Shown here in pieces: positions 11,050 to 22,096 of a stretch of 64,000 nt of DNA. Position 1 is the stretch's first letter. Each line of letters begins with the position of its first letter. The position numbers and the translations under genes are program-made. The stretch spans positions 80,908 through 144,907 of the forward strand of contig QKWP01000605.1 of the NCBI GenBank assembly GCA_003550325.1. Direction: 5' to 3'. Source of the DNA: Gigaspora rosea (taxonomy: Eukaryota > Glomeromycota > Glomeromycetes > Diversisporales > Gigasporaceae). Under the pieces are notes generated by a model. It saw only the letters and a program-made list of their open reading frames with translations, was not told the origin of the DNA and did no database searches.

Positions 11050-13891
11050 AACCTGTGCTTAAGCAATCTATTCACATAGTGCATATTAGAAATCAAGTAA
11101 TTTATTTGGATCCACCAATTGAAGATGCCAGAACTAAATGGTATAATCAATTACACAAATGGCTTTGTAAGTTGATTCTTTTTTCTAAATTACAAATTGC
11201 CTAAACTTTTTTTTTTTTTAAAGATATTATTTTATTAAATGATTTTATTAATTATATTTGCGATTGTATGTAATTTGCCAAGAATTCAAGGTTCACGTTA
11301 TGATTTTGATCTACAAGTTAGAGGATCCACTATTTCTCGAGAAACTACATATTCCAATCTATTGGCACAAATTCTTGATGGTTCACTAGAGAAAGCATAT
11401 GAAGTTATTGAAGCTAAATAGAAAGAAGTATCATTATGGGATCTTGAGTAGGGTTGGGGGCACAGGTAAAAAAATCAGCAGGCATGCCTTGGCTTGAGGC
11501 ATGCCCATAGTGCCCGAATAAATCACATGACGATAAATTAACCAATCAAAATCGTTTATAATTATAACTTAAAACCCATAGACGACTAATTACAATCAAA
11601 TATTTCACATGATTTACTATATAGACATTCATTGAAGATCATTAAATACATCATTTCGTTTTCGTTTCATTTTATTAAATGGATATGTTTAAGATATGCC
11701 CGAACTTGGCATAATTATCATTTATCTTTTTTGACATACGCAATACTATAAATGTATACAAGTGCAATTTGGGCTTTTATTATTGAGGTACTTCGTTATT
11801 TTTATAAAGTGCGTTATTTTGGAATATGGGCTTTTGAAATAATTAATTAATATTAAAAAATCGGATTAAAATAAAATCAGACTAAAATGAAATATGTATA
11901 GTATAAAAAAAACTGACAACTCACTGAAAAGATTAAACAAGTATATGTAGGTTTTAGAGGATTAAATAAAACCAACATTATTTTAATCCGATTTCATTAT
12001 GATCTGCAAAATTATTATTAGCTTTTCAGTCAATTAAAATTCTGCAGTAATATATATATTTTGTAAACTAACAATATTAATGGCATATTTTTATATCTAT
12101 ACAATACATTTTTTATATTTTGTATTTATAAGGTATAGAAATGTGAACTGTTATTCATCGGATACAAATTTAATAATAAATCCATTGGATTTACGTCTAA
12201 ATTTAATATCTGATTAATAACGTTTTACATTTTTAATAGAACGAAAATGAATTTATAAAGGTCTTTAGTTCAAATAGGTAAAAAAGAGCTTCGGATATTC
12301 GGGTGATCTTATAAATTTAGTTAATTGACAAGTATGGTATATAGACATTACGAGTATCAAGAGTTATATGAGCAGTAAGCATTTAAAAGTTTTTATTTTT
12401 AATGTGCATAAAATAAATACATACTGGATTCTTAGTTTAAATTTTTGTGTTCTATAAAGTTTACCTAGATGTTGTGCACAAATTTTAAAATTCTAATCAT
12501 ACTTGGGATCTTGTACAGTGCTTTTATCAATTGCAAGAGTAAATATCTGGAAGATTTTTTTTGTTTAATATAAGAATAAAGAATAAAAAATAAAAAATTG
12601 CTATTGTAGAGTATTTGATTTTTGACCAATAGAATTGACCGATTGTGTCATGTGACTTGGCATGTCTTTTGCTTTTTGGCATGCCCCAACCCTAATCTTG
12701 AACCTAATTATATTTATGATCGACTTGGTGATGATCTTAATAAATGGAAACAAATTCTTTCGGAGATAAAGAAATCACGTGCCACGTTTGATAATTCTGA
12801 TGTCGAACGGTCCTTTGGTTTTATAGTAGTTAATTACGAACAAGCACAAAGCAAAGTAAATGCCAAGTATGATCAATGGCAACGTGACGTTCTTGCTAAA
12901 TTTGGTATTAAACTTGGTGATTCCATGCGAGAATTTCATTCAGGAGTTTCAAATTCTCACAAAGAACTTGAAAATAAATCTATGGAAAGTAATAATACAA
13001 GTGAAGCTGTTGCTTTGATTACTTTCGTACAAGACCTCAAACGTAAGGTTAATAAATGGAATCAAGATATTGAGATATTCCGTGAAGGACAAAAAACTTT
13101 AGAACGACAACAGTATCAATTTCCAAGTGTGGCTGTATATTGAACAGATTGAAGGTGAATGGAGTGCCTTTAACGAAATCTTAGACAAGAAGAATAATCA
13201 GATTCAAGATCAAATCGGTAATTATCTATTAATTCCATTTCCGTTATTATTAGAGAATGATATATATATATATATAATTTTCTTACACATCTTTTCTTTA
13301 AATGCTAAATGGATTAAAATTGAAGATTATTGCAGAGAATAAGAATGTGGAAGAAAAAATTAAAAAGATTCACGCTGATCGGGACACGAACAAACCAATA
13401 CAAGGAAATATTAAACCGGACATTGCTCTTCAAATATACGAAGGAAAGATTACTCGTCTTAAGGAAGAATATGACATGGTTTGTCGTGCAAAAGAAGCAC
13501 TTGACATAGCCTTTACTAATGAGGACCGTTTGGAGAACGTTCTTGAAGAGCTTAAAGATCTCAAATCCGTCTGGAGTTCTCTTTCAAGTGTTTTGAAATC
13601 AATCAATGAATTAAAAGAAACATTGTGGTCTTCTGTAGTACCACGAAAAGTTCGACAACAATTGGATAATCTTCTTAATGAGATTAAAAAGATACCAGGT
13701 CGTATAAACTATTTGAATACGTCCAAGAAACTGTGAAAACCTACCTTAAATTAAACCCAATTCTCTCTGAGCTCAAATCCGAAGCATTGAAAGATCGTCA
13801 TTAGAGGCAATTGTTCAAGGCACTTAAACTTGATGGTCGTTTCCTTTTAACCGAAATGACAGTTGGTCATGTTTGGGATTTCGACCCTTAA
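11050..13891 (+). pseudogene. cytoplasmic dynein heavy chain fragment, N-terminal stem region
   Basis: Reads as dynein heavy-chain stem: YLDPPIEDARTKW, an intron from about 11168 to an acceptor near 11224, then VCNLPRIQGSRYDFDLQ, LEKAYEVIEAK, SLWDLE. After an inserted element it continues PNYIYDRLGDDLNKWKQIL, WLYIEQIEGEWSAF, an intron near 13217-13305, then ENKNVEEKIKKIHADRD, YDMVCRAKEALD, LKDLKSVWSSLSSV and LEFTEMTVGHVW-like sequence near 13860. In-frame stops (near 11419, and TAG at about 13802 where Trp is expected) and frame changes near 13130 and 13715 show it is dead. Retained introns point to a segmental copy, not a processed one. Normal heavy chains exceed 4,000 aa; only a few hundred residues remain. 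Confidence 0.85.
11449..12694. mobile_element. 1.25-kb hAT-type non-autonomous element inside the dynein copy
   Basis: The ends read inwards as TAGGGTTGGGGGCA and TAGGGTTGGGGCATGCC. The flanking 8-mers are ATCTTGAG (11441-11448) and ATCTTGAA (12695-12702). The interior has no transposase. Excision with one duplication copy joins SLWDLE directly to PNYIYDRLG in frame, so the insertion site is certain. AGGCATGCC motifs sit just inside both ends. Confidence 0.92.
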
Positions 13892-15024
13892 TTCCATATC
13901 TGTAACAATAACCAAGCCAGATATCTGTTCGATGAATTTCAGTTGATTCACCTGCATCGGGAAATTTCAATTAAAATGTGTTGATTTCAGATTATTATCA
14001 TTACATAGTGGTTGAACTCGTACTAACTAGTGATTTGTGAATTAAACTCAAATAATGCTCGAATATTTATTTGATCGAGTTAACTCGTTCGAGTTTTACT
14101 CGAATCATTTGATTGAGTTAATTTGACTCGAGTTTTATTCTAATTAATTTTTGTTTTAAAAGTTAAATTACTATTTACAAAGGCGACCGATAGGTAAGGG
14201 AAAGCTTATTTCACAAACCTTATTATTACTCTTTGAAAAATTCTGTGACCCGATCACAAGTTGTTACTATCGTATGTATTTATGTATTGATTATATTAAA
14301 TAAATAATGTGACTCTAGAGTAATTTATGCTCGAAATTTTGGTTTTCTTTAAGTAATTTTATATATATAATTTTTTTAGTTTTCTCAATTATTACAGCAT
14401 CGTTATTTTTAAAGCACAATAAAAAAGAAACAAAAATCCTTACAATAACATGGCAACACGATATAACGCATATTGCCCTTATTAAATTTTGATTTACTGT
14501 TTATTTAAATATTCCATTCCTGGCTTTGGAAGCGATAACCTCGCGCAGCTATTTAGTTGTTAAATAATATTCATTAAAACCTATCTGTAAATATTTATTG
14601 TGACAGATCATAATGAAGTCAGATTAAATGTAGTATAGAAAAATTGACAAGTTACCAAAAAATAAAATTTTTTGGGCGATTTTTTAGGGTTAGAAGAGAG
14701 AGTAGTATATATTAAACAAGGATTTGTATATCATTTTAATAAAAAAAGGTAAAAAGTATAAAAGCATACACCGAACCAGCGGTGGTACCCCAACCCACCC
14801 GGACATGGGTTGTTCCGTTAAGGGTCCTGCTGCTAGCGCGACAACCCCTTTACAGCTTTTCAAGGAACCCAAGGCGCTACGATGGGAGCCCCAACCATAT
14901 CACTCCTCATAGTGCAGTGAGGGTAGGTTGTTTCCGTGGTATCATCGGACTGGTTTATTTTATTTCGCCGCCCTCAACTTCAGGACTTATAAATAGAGGG
15001 AGTGTTAAGCTTATATACCTGAGT
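13892..15024. other. gene-free stretch with CTCGA-rich and GC-rich blocks
   Basis: At 14030-14140 there is a cluster of ACTCGA/TCGAGT motifs resembling the subterminal repeats of a hAT-type element, without a visible partner end. At 14760-14990 an abrupt GC-rich block contains TATAAATAG near 14988; it looks like part of an unidentified mobile element cut by the next insertion. No host coding was recognised. Confidence 0.45.
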
Positions 15025-15450
15025 TAGGGCTAGTGCAAATTTGCAATTGCAAAATCTGCGCATAAACCTGACATTTATTGCATTGCAGATGCAATTGCAT
15101 ATTTTGCATATTTGGACTAATGTTGCATATTTAATAGAGCATAATCTGCGCATAAAATATAGGAAAGAGCTTGTTGTTCGTGTGTTAACAAATTCTGAAT
15201 TCTGATTGGCTAGATCAGGTGTAACATAAAAAACCAATCAAAACAATAAAAAAACTGACTAGTTTATGTATAACATAAAAAAATTCATAATGGATTTTAG
15301 CCAGAATTTATTGCATAAATATGCATATTTTTACCAAATTTGCATAATTTGCTGCATATTTTTAAAAAATTTATTGCATAATTTCGCATAATTAATCAGG
15401 TAGTGCATACGGATTTAGGGGTTAGTTGCCGCAGAAAATGATGAGCCCTA
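15025..15450. mobile_element. 426-bp hAT-type element (TGCATA-rich)
   Basis: Both ends read inwards from TAGGGCT. The flanking 8-mers are both ACCTGAGT (15017-15024 and 15451-15458), a perfect duplication. The subterminal regions are filled with TGCATA/TGCATAA motifs in opposite orientation. Non-coding. Confidence 0.92.
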
Positions 15451-15458
15451 ACCTGAGT

Positions 15459-15996
15459 GATAAAAAAATTATGGGTTTCTAAAAGTAAATGAATCTGATT
15501 GGTCACATCATGCATTGATCTACAATAATGATAAAAATGAATTGTCGTCGTCACAGACATTTTCACGTGCTAATTTTATTGGCTTAAAATCATATTTTTT
15601 ATAAAATTCAAGATCGAATAAAAACACTTTGGAAGCTCTTTTTTTTAGCAATTTTTCTTTAATCATTTCATCGCAAATTGAAATAAATATATATGAGAGT
15701 ACAGTCAAGTATGAACTAAGCTTTTGGTCTTATTTCGTTTTTTTTTATTTTTTAAATTATTTTTTAATTTTTATTTTTAAATTATTTTTTTTATTTTAAA
15801 TATTTTTTTAAATTAGGTTTGTTTAGTTCGTTATTTTTATTTTTAATTCGTTATCTTATTTTTTATTTTAAACTAAATTTTATAATTTTTTTTTTTTTGT
15901 TCCTTTTTTTTAGCATATGTAAAGTTAATTTTTGGTTCTCATAACATTTGATTTTTAATTTTATTTTCAAAAATTTTATATATAAAAACATAAGGA
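15459..15996. other. T-rich low-complexity DNA
   Basis: After a short stretch with a spurious minus-strand ORF, the DNA becomes TTTTTATTTT-like from 15720. No gene recognised. Confidence 0.5.
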
Positions 15997-16721
15997 AGGT
16001 GGGTATTGTGGCCAGGTTAAAGTTTCTACTAATAAAATTTTTTAATAAGCAAATAGATTTTTGTAGAATTTTTATTATTTGAACTATACTTAATAAAGAA
16101 TATATTGCTGTAAAAAAATCTTTATATTATATATAGATTTAGATATAAATAATTATAATATAAAACTAATTCTAGGGGTGGGGGTATTGTGGCCAATTAT
16201 TTGACAGTGAATAATTTTTGATCTACTGGTCCATTTTGGATGATTTTACTACCAAAATGACTGTATTAGTGAGATGCTTCTAACAAGTACAAAATCATTA
16301 AAATCCAATCATGGGATCTCAAGATTGTTAAAGATAAATATGTAAAAATTTTGCAGATTTACTAATATAATTTTATAAAATAAGATAAATCTATATCGAT
16401 CTCAGACTCCGTGATTGGATTTTGATGATTTAATGCTTGTTAGAATTGTCTCACTAAGACGGTCATTTTGGTAGTAAAATCGACCAAAATGGACCAGTGG
16501 ATCAGAAGTTATTAACTATTAAATATTTAAAAATAAATTCAAATATGTGCAAAAACTTATACTTTGCATAAATGAAGATATCTTGTAATCTAATGATCAG
16601 AATTGGGCAAATTTAAACCATTCATTTTATCTTGATAAGCAAATTAAATGGTATAAAATTTATCCAATTCTGATTACTAGATCACAAGATATGTCACTTG
16701 GTCACAATATTCTCATTTACC
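15997..16721. mobile_element. palindromic repeat element with shared 110-bp module
   Basis: The flanks carry GGTATTGTGGCCA (left, also repeated at about 16183) and TGGTCACAATATTCTC (right). Inside, a module with GGTCCATTTTGGATGATTTT, then ACTACCAAAATG, then AAAATCCAATC occurs at about 16215-16325 and again inverted at about 16395-16505. A second palindrome at 16575-16700 pairs AGATATCTTGTAATCTA with its complement. Closely related modules occur at 34,727-35,435. Non-coding. Confidence 0.6.
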
Positions 16722-16929
16722 TTATAAAAGTTTTCTATAGATAGTACTCAGATAGTAAATATAGTCAATAAATTTTTTCAAAATTTGCAGAATTTGACCT
16801 GGCCAGGTTAAGACCAATTTGTTAAGTTTGTTATGGTCTTAGTTTTTATTTTTCAATTATTTTTCAAATTTTTGGTTTTTTATTTTTTTATTTTATTATA
16901 AATTAATTTTATTTTAAGAGAAAATGTTG

Positions 16930-18290
16930 TTCATGCACCCGCATGGTTGTGCACCCCACATGCATCATATAAAAATAATGATCATTGTTGATAATCATTA
17001 TTATTTTTTTTATCTATTTGTTTTTTTTTGTCTTCGCTTACTATCCTTTTTTTTTTTATTGCCATAGTTGGTGTCATCATTGGTGCCATTGTTGGTGCAT
17101 TGTCGCAGTATTGTCACTAGTTGGTGTCATCGCTGGTGTCATAGTTGGTGGCATCACTGGTGTTGTAGTTGATGTCATAGTTGGTGTCTTAATTGCGTCG
17201 TCATTGGTGTTGTTGCTAACTGGTGTCCTTGGAATGGCTTTACGTGCTTCTCTCGATATTCTTGAGATAATATTGCGTGGTTTTTTGCCTTCCTTGTGGT
17301 GGTCTTGTTTGTTTTTTTGACTTTTTGGTGTTCGTATAGAGTGGTCTTGTTGTTTCTCTGGCGTTCGTACTGGGTGGTCTTGTCATTTCTCTTGCGTTCG
17401 TGCTGGGTGGTCTTGCTTGTTTTTTTGCCGTTCGAGCGGGGTTGTCTTGCTTGTTTTATTAATATGATAAGTAGTTTTTTTTTTTTGTTTTTATTTGTGT
17501 TTGCTAAATTTTTTTTTTTGGTTTGTAGATTTCGTCTAGATGTGGAATCACTCTTGGTAAGTTTTTTTGTTTTCTTTTGTTTTTTTTTTTTTATATATAT
17601 GTATAAAAATCTTAAAATTTTTTTATAAAATTTCAATTTGATATTGATTGGCCAGTTACGAGTGATTTATTATCAANTTTGTAGATTTCGTCTAGATGTG
17701 GAATCACTCTTGGTAAGTTTTTTTGTTTTCTTTTGTTTTTTTTTTCTTATATATATGTATTAACCAGCTTCTCGTTTTGTATTGTAATGCCATTGTTTGT
17801 ATCTGCATCATTCAATTTCTATAGTGTAGTCATTTTTTTGTGCCATGTATCATCGTTCCTTGGCTGCTTTGGGTGTGCTGTATATCGTCATTTCTTGGTG
17901 TTGTGCATTGCTGTTTAGCCGTTGCTTTGGTACCGTCATTTCTTGGTTGCTTCGGGGTTAGGATTAGGGTTAGGGTTCGGGTCCATATTAAGGTAGATGT
18001 TCATCCTTTGTGTAGTTTTTTTTTTGTTGTAGTGCGATTTATTGTATTTTTTTTTTCTTTAAGGATGTTCATCACTTCGTGGGTATTTTTTTTAGTTGTA
18101 ATGATTTGTCATTGTATTTTGTATTTTTTTTTTTTTTTTTTTTAATAAAAAAATCTTTAAAAATCTTAAAATTTTTTTATAAAATTTCAATTGATGCTGA
18201 TTGGCCGGTTATGAACGATTAATCACATGTTCATATAATCGGATTTGATTGGTCGATCACGAGGATGCACGACTGTGCAGGTGCACAGAA
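16930..18290. mobile_element. GT-rich element with terminal inverted repeats
   Basis: The left end TTCATGCACCCGCATGG matches the inverted right end TTCTGTGCACCTGCACAG over about 30 bp with mismatches. The core is strongly G+T biased on the plus strand, with GTTGGTGTCATCG-like phrases at 17070-17220. It ends in a telomere-like GGGTTAGGGTT run near 17955-17975. Open frames here on either strand are low-complexity and look non-coding. No target duplication seen. A related design occurs at 20,206-21,910. Confidence 0.6.
17525..17760. repeat. duplicated block abutting a single ambiguous base
   Basis: The sequence from GTAGATTTCGTCTAGATGTG through TTGGTAAGTTTTTTTG and TTTTCTTTTG is present at about 17526 and again at about 17681. 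Between them, at 17677, is the only N in the window. The block just before the N (17606-17676) also resembles the element's right end at 18150-18230. This suggests an assembly join or a tandem element copy. Confidence 0.75.
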
Positions 18291-18727
18291 TTCTTAAACC
18301 CTTATTTTAAATTACTTTTTTTTTTTATAAATTATTTTTTTATTTTTTTATTTAAAATTATAGTTTAATTTAATTATTATTTTTAAATTATTTTTTTTTC
18401 AATTATTTTTTTCATTTGCAGTATTGTATCATCATCAAATCTGAACTATCAATTAATAAACTAGTATTTATCCACAGTCTTATAGTAGTATCAACAAAAT
18501 GAATTTAAATATTTAAGTGTTTATGCCAATTATTTTTTGTTTGAAGCCAAAGCAAGAATTGTAACCCAAAATAGAGTTATATAGAATTAACTACTATCAT
18601 TAAAAAAAATAAAATAAAAGACTTTTTGGGTATAGTATAAAATTTAAGATGTTGTAAAAGCGGGCCTCTTAATACAATTTCATTTTTAAAGATAAAGTAC
18701 TAGGCATAAACTTTATATAAAGTTGTT

Positions 18728-19813
18728 TTTTTTTTTTTGAATTCAGCAGTCATGCCACAACTTTATTTATACACATTTTGTAACACCAGTACAGCATGTG
18801 TTATGTCTACTCTATAGTGACTATTATATTAAAGTGCGACCCACCCAGGTGTCATCAAAGATCCTTAAATGTGACCTGCTATAACAAACTTTTTCTCATC
18901 GTAACCCCTTGTCTAGGTAGACTTAGAGTGTCCGAATCACTGATTGGAGTTTGCCGCCTATCATAACCGCCTACTTCTTAACCCTCTTCTTCTAACTTCT
19001 CGAGTAGCAGGATTCTACTAGAATAAAAGAGACAAATAAAGAAAATAAAAGGAAATAGAAAAAAGGGGGAAACGCTAAAAAATCTAAACGAAGACCAAGA
19101 AAGTACAAAGTAAAAATGAAAAGATAGAAGAGGAAGGCAAGAAGTAAACGGCTATGATAGCACTATTTACACCTATGCCTGGCAATAAAAATTATATAGT
19201 ACTGCACAAGGAAACGCCTCGCCAAAGTACTATATGTACATAAAAAAAAACTAAAAGAACATTCTAGAATTTATTTTCCGCAGATCTGCCTACTCCATTG
19301 CATCATGTCTCATTACGCGTCCATTCCTGTTTATCCACCTGCATGCCTTCTTCCCGATTAGGATAGGAACAACAATGCCGATCTTTTGGAGAGGGTACAC
19401 TAGATTTCCCACTTTTCATCCAAAATTCCAGAAAAAAAGACTTCAAGCGAGAATATGATAGTGGGTATACAGTTGAATATGTTCTTGTAGCCAAAACCTT
19501 TAGAGAGTGTATTGAAAAACTCATTTTTTTAGTTCACTGCCTAGCCAAACTATAAAAACCTTCGTCGATAGGAGAAAACTTCCACCAGAATTTCTTGTAC
19601 CAAGGGCACCCACTGCCAGTTATCTTGCACAACCGACGCTTCTGGCTTGCTTGCCGGATATATAAAGAAGTCCCAAGGAAGACAGAAAAGAGTTGACATT
19701 TATAAAAACCAGTATTATAGCTGCTTTGTCTTTTACTAAAAAAAAATTTTTGTTTTTCTCTGAACAAGTGATCGATGGGAAGAGTTCACAATAAATTGCA
19801 AATAAATTATTGT
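18728..19813 (-). mobile_element. poly(A)-tailed retroposon, copy 1 (unknown family)
   Basis: On the minus strand it runs from a 5' end near 19813, through GAACTCTTCCCATCGATCAC, to AATAAAGTTGTGGCATGAC close to a poly(A) tail of 11 or more at 18728-18738. It is flanked by a perfect 16-bp direct repeat TTTATATAAAGTTGTT (18712-18727 and 19814-19829), the hallmark of target-primed reverse transcription. It shares its 5' start, its middle (KSSVPSPKDRHC in one frame against KSSLPPLKDQQC in the other copy) and its 3' end with 22,097-23,298. No reverse transcriptase domain is visible, so it is probably mobilised in trans. Old: frames are broken. Confidence 0.85.
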
Positions 19814-19829
19814 TTATATAAAGTTGTTG

Positions 19830-20205
19830 TTTTGGTTGAAGCACTTATATTTATTAGTGTTTTTGATATAACTAGTAATAAACCCTTAAAATAAAAATAA
19901 AGTTTTTTTTTGAAAGTTTTTTTTTATTTTTATTTTTTATTTGATTTTTTTTTTTAAAAAAAGTAGCAATAAATAAGTTTTGACAATTTATTTATTATTT
20001 TATTTTAAATTTATTAAGTTAACCAATTGAAACTTATTATTATAAAAATTTAAATTAAGTAATTTATGTTAAAAATTTTTATCTAATAAAAAAAATTATA
20101 TAATTAAAATAATGAACTATATTTATATAATTAAAATTTATATAAATAAACTTTATTTATAATTAATTGAAGTAATTTTATTATAAATTAAATATTTTAC
20201 TATAT
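19830..20205. other. AT-rich DNA, no gene
   Basis: Runs of A and T with TTATAAAT-like phrases. Nothing recognised. Confidence 0.6.
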
Positions 20206-21495
20206 GGGCTTTTCTAAATATCTCTGGTCAGTGATATATAGCTTATATATCTCTGGCCTTTTTGGCTTTAATCAAAAAACAGGGAAATCACATGATTAAA
20301 AATTTATGTGTTGATCCGATTGCCAATGCAAAATCGGACATACATCGCCAGACCCGGATAGATAAGTATAGATCATCTTTGATCTGTTTTTTTTTTTTAT
20401 TTGTTTTTTTTTCACTTACCTTTACTTTCTTCGCTTTCTTTACTTTCTTTAATTTCTTTAACTAATTTTTTTTTATTTTTATTTTTTATTCATTTATTTA
20501 GCTTGTCTTTCGTCGTGTTGTCGCTAACTTGCAGTTGGTGTTGTCGTTGGTGTCGTCGTTAGATTTCCTTTGGGTTTGGCGGTTTATATTTCTATGACTT
20601 GTCTTTCGTTTTCTTCAATGTTCTTGCATAGGGTGGTATTGTGTGTTCACTTGCGTTTGTCCAGCGTTTTTTAGGTGACCTTGTACATTTTTCCAGTGTC
20701 TTTTGGAATGATTTATATTTCCCAGAGTGGTCTTGTTTCGTAGCAACTAAATATCGTCCGTTGGTGTCTCTTTTCGTCGCTGGTGTCGTCGTTCGTAGGT
20801 GCTTTTTTGTCTTTGGTGGGTCGTTCTTTAGGCCTTTTTCGTCATTGGTATGTCGTTCTTTGGTGCCTCTTTTCGTCGCTAGTTTTGTTATTTGTTGGAG
20901 CCTTTTTTCGTCGCTGTGCTGGTGCACCTTTTCATCACTTGCTGGTGTTTCTACTTTGTTGTTTACTAACGTTATACCAAGTGGATTCGGTCGTGCCGTG
21001 TTGTGTTATTTCACTAGTACCGTTTTGTGCTGGTGTCACATCACTCTGTATTTTGCTAGTACTGTGTGCCATATCATACCTAAAGGTTGTTTACGTCGTG
21101 TTTAGGGTTAGGGTTAAAATTAGAAGATAGAGTGGGCTTAGGGTTAGAGTTAGATAGTAGCGCAGGGTTAGCATAGTAGTTAGTTGTACGGGTATAGTGT
21201 AATAGTTAAGTTATGTAGTAGCTATATGGGTTTAGTGTTAGGGTTAGGATTAGAAGATAAGGTGTGCTTAGATTAGATAGTAGCAATAGGTTATGTAAAA
21301 GTATTATGTGTATTATTATAAATAAATATGAAATAAAGGAAATCCTTAATAATATAATATAAATACATACCGTAACATCGTTAAAATTTATCTACTCTAA
21401 CCACTAACTGATTTATAGAAAAATAATAAAACTTGTATATTGTGTGACTTTCACCTGGATAAAAATAAAATATGTCAGTATGGTAGTATGGATAT

Positions 21496-21558
21496 GTATA
21501 TCAGTGATCAAATCAAATATTTGTCTTTGACAAATATTTGATTTAATCACTGATATAC
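21496..21558. repeat. perfect-type hairpin inside the GT-rich element
   Basis: The arms GTATATCAGTGAT and ATCACTGATATAC continue inwards through AAATATTTGTC and GACAAATATTT, about 30 bp each, with a three-base loop. It is probably a small foldback insertion or a cruciform-forming sequence. Confidence 0.8.
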
Positions 21559-21585
21559 ACACACTATACAATAATTTATAGTTTT

Positions 21586-21698
21586 GTATGGGTTGTAGTG
21601 AATAACCCATTACATACACAGGTTTATATTCCGTGCTAAAAGCACGAAATTTAAATATGAGCCTGTGTATGTAAAAGGTTATTCACTACAACCCATAC
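21586..21698. repeat. second hairpin with about 38-bp arms
   Basis: The left arm GTATGGGTTGTAGTGAATAA and its continuation TACATACACAGG pair with CCTGTGTATGTA and TTATTCACTACAACCCATAC. The centre is itself a short GTGCT/AGCAC stem. It lies 30 bp from the previous hairpin. Confidence 0.8.
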
Positions 21699-22096
21699 AA
21701 TAACTATCTCAATAACAATAACTTATAAAAATCAGTGGGTAATTTTATTTAGTCGATCATGAGTGTGGTCAGAGGTCGGGTTGCACAAACCCTTCTGATC
21801 AACTGATGATTCAGAAAAATGTGTCACGTGACTTTTGCTTCCTTTGATTGGTTAATAGGCCAGAGATATATAAGCTATATATCACTGGCCAGAAATATTT
21901 AGAAAAGCCATACTATATATAGTAATTTATTTACTAAATTTAGTAATAAAATTTATTTATATAACAATTTTTAATTTTTTGTTATTTTAAATAAATTTAA
22001 TAATTTTATTTGAAAATAGAATAGTTATAAAAAAAATTATTGCAAAATTATTATTATTATTTATAAATTTATAAAAATATTAAAAAATAAAAAAAC

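Larger units (their letters stand above)
20206..21910. mobile_element. 1.7-kb GT-rich element with about 100-bp inverted repeats and 8-bp duplication
   Basis: The ends read inwards as GGGCTTTTCTAAATATCTC and TGGCTTTTCTAAATATTTC. They continue nearly identical through GTGATATATAGCTTATATAT and CTCTGGCC. The flanks are TACTATAT on both sides (20198-20205, 21911-21918). Long inverted repeats with an 8-9 bp duplication suggest a MULE-like non-autonomous element. The core (20500-21100) is G+T rich on the plus strand with GTTGGTGTCGTCG phrases; the right part (21100-21250) is rich in TTAGGG-like words. No credible protein. Confidence 0.8.

Noticed and set aside
13892-14200. CTCGA-rich stretch as a complete hAT element
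   Set aside because: A TAGTGATTTG-type left end can be guessed, but no right end or duplication was found.
14724-15027. ORFs in the GC-rich block before the hAT element
   Set aside because: Three overlapping frames on both strands are open in a short GC-rich stretch; likely a fragment of an unidentified element.
17175-17636. 153-codon Lys/Arg/Thr-rich minus-strand ORF
   Set aside because: It is the complement of the GT-rich, T-run core of a mobile element; low-complexity, no domain, and overlapping frames on the other strand are equally open.
20592-21130. Overlapping ORFs of 111, 154 and 115 codons
   Set aside because: Several frames on both strands are open at once because of GT-rich composition inside a terminal-repeat element; no conserved motif.
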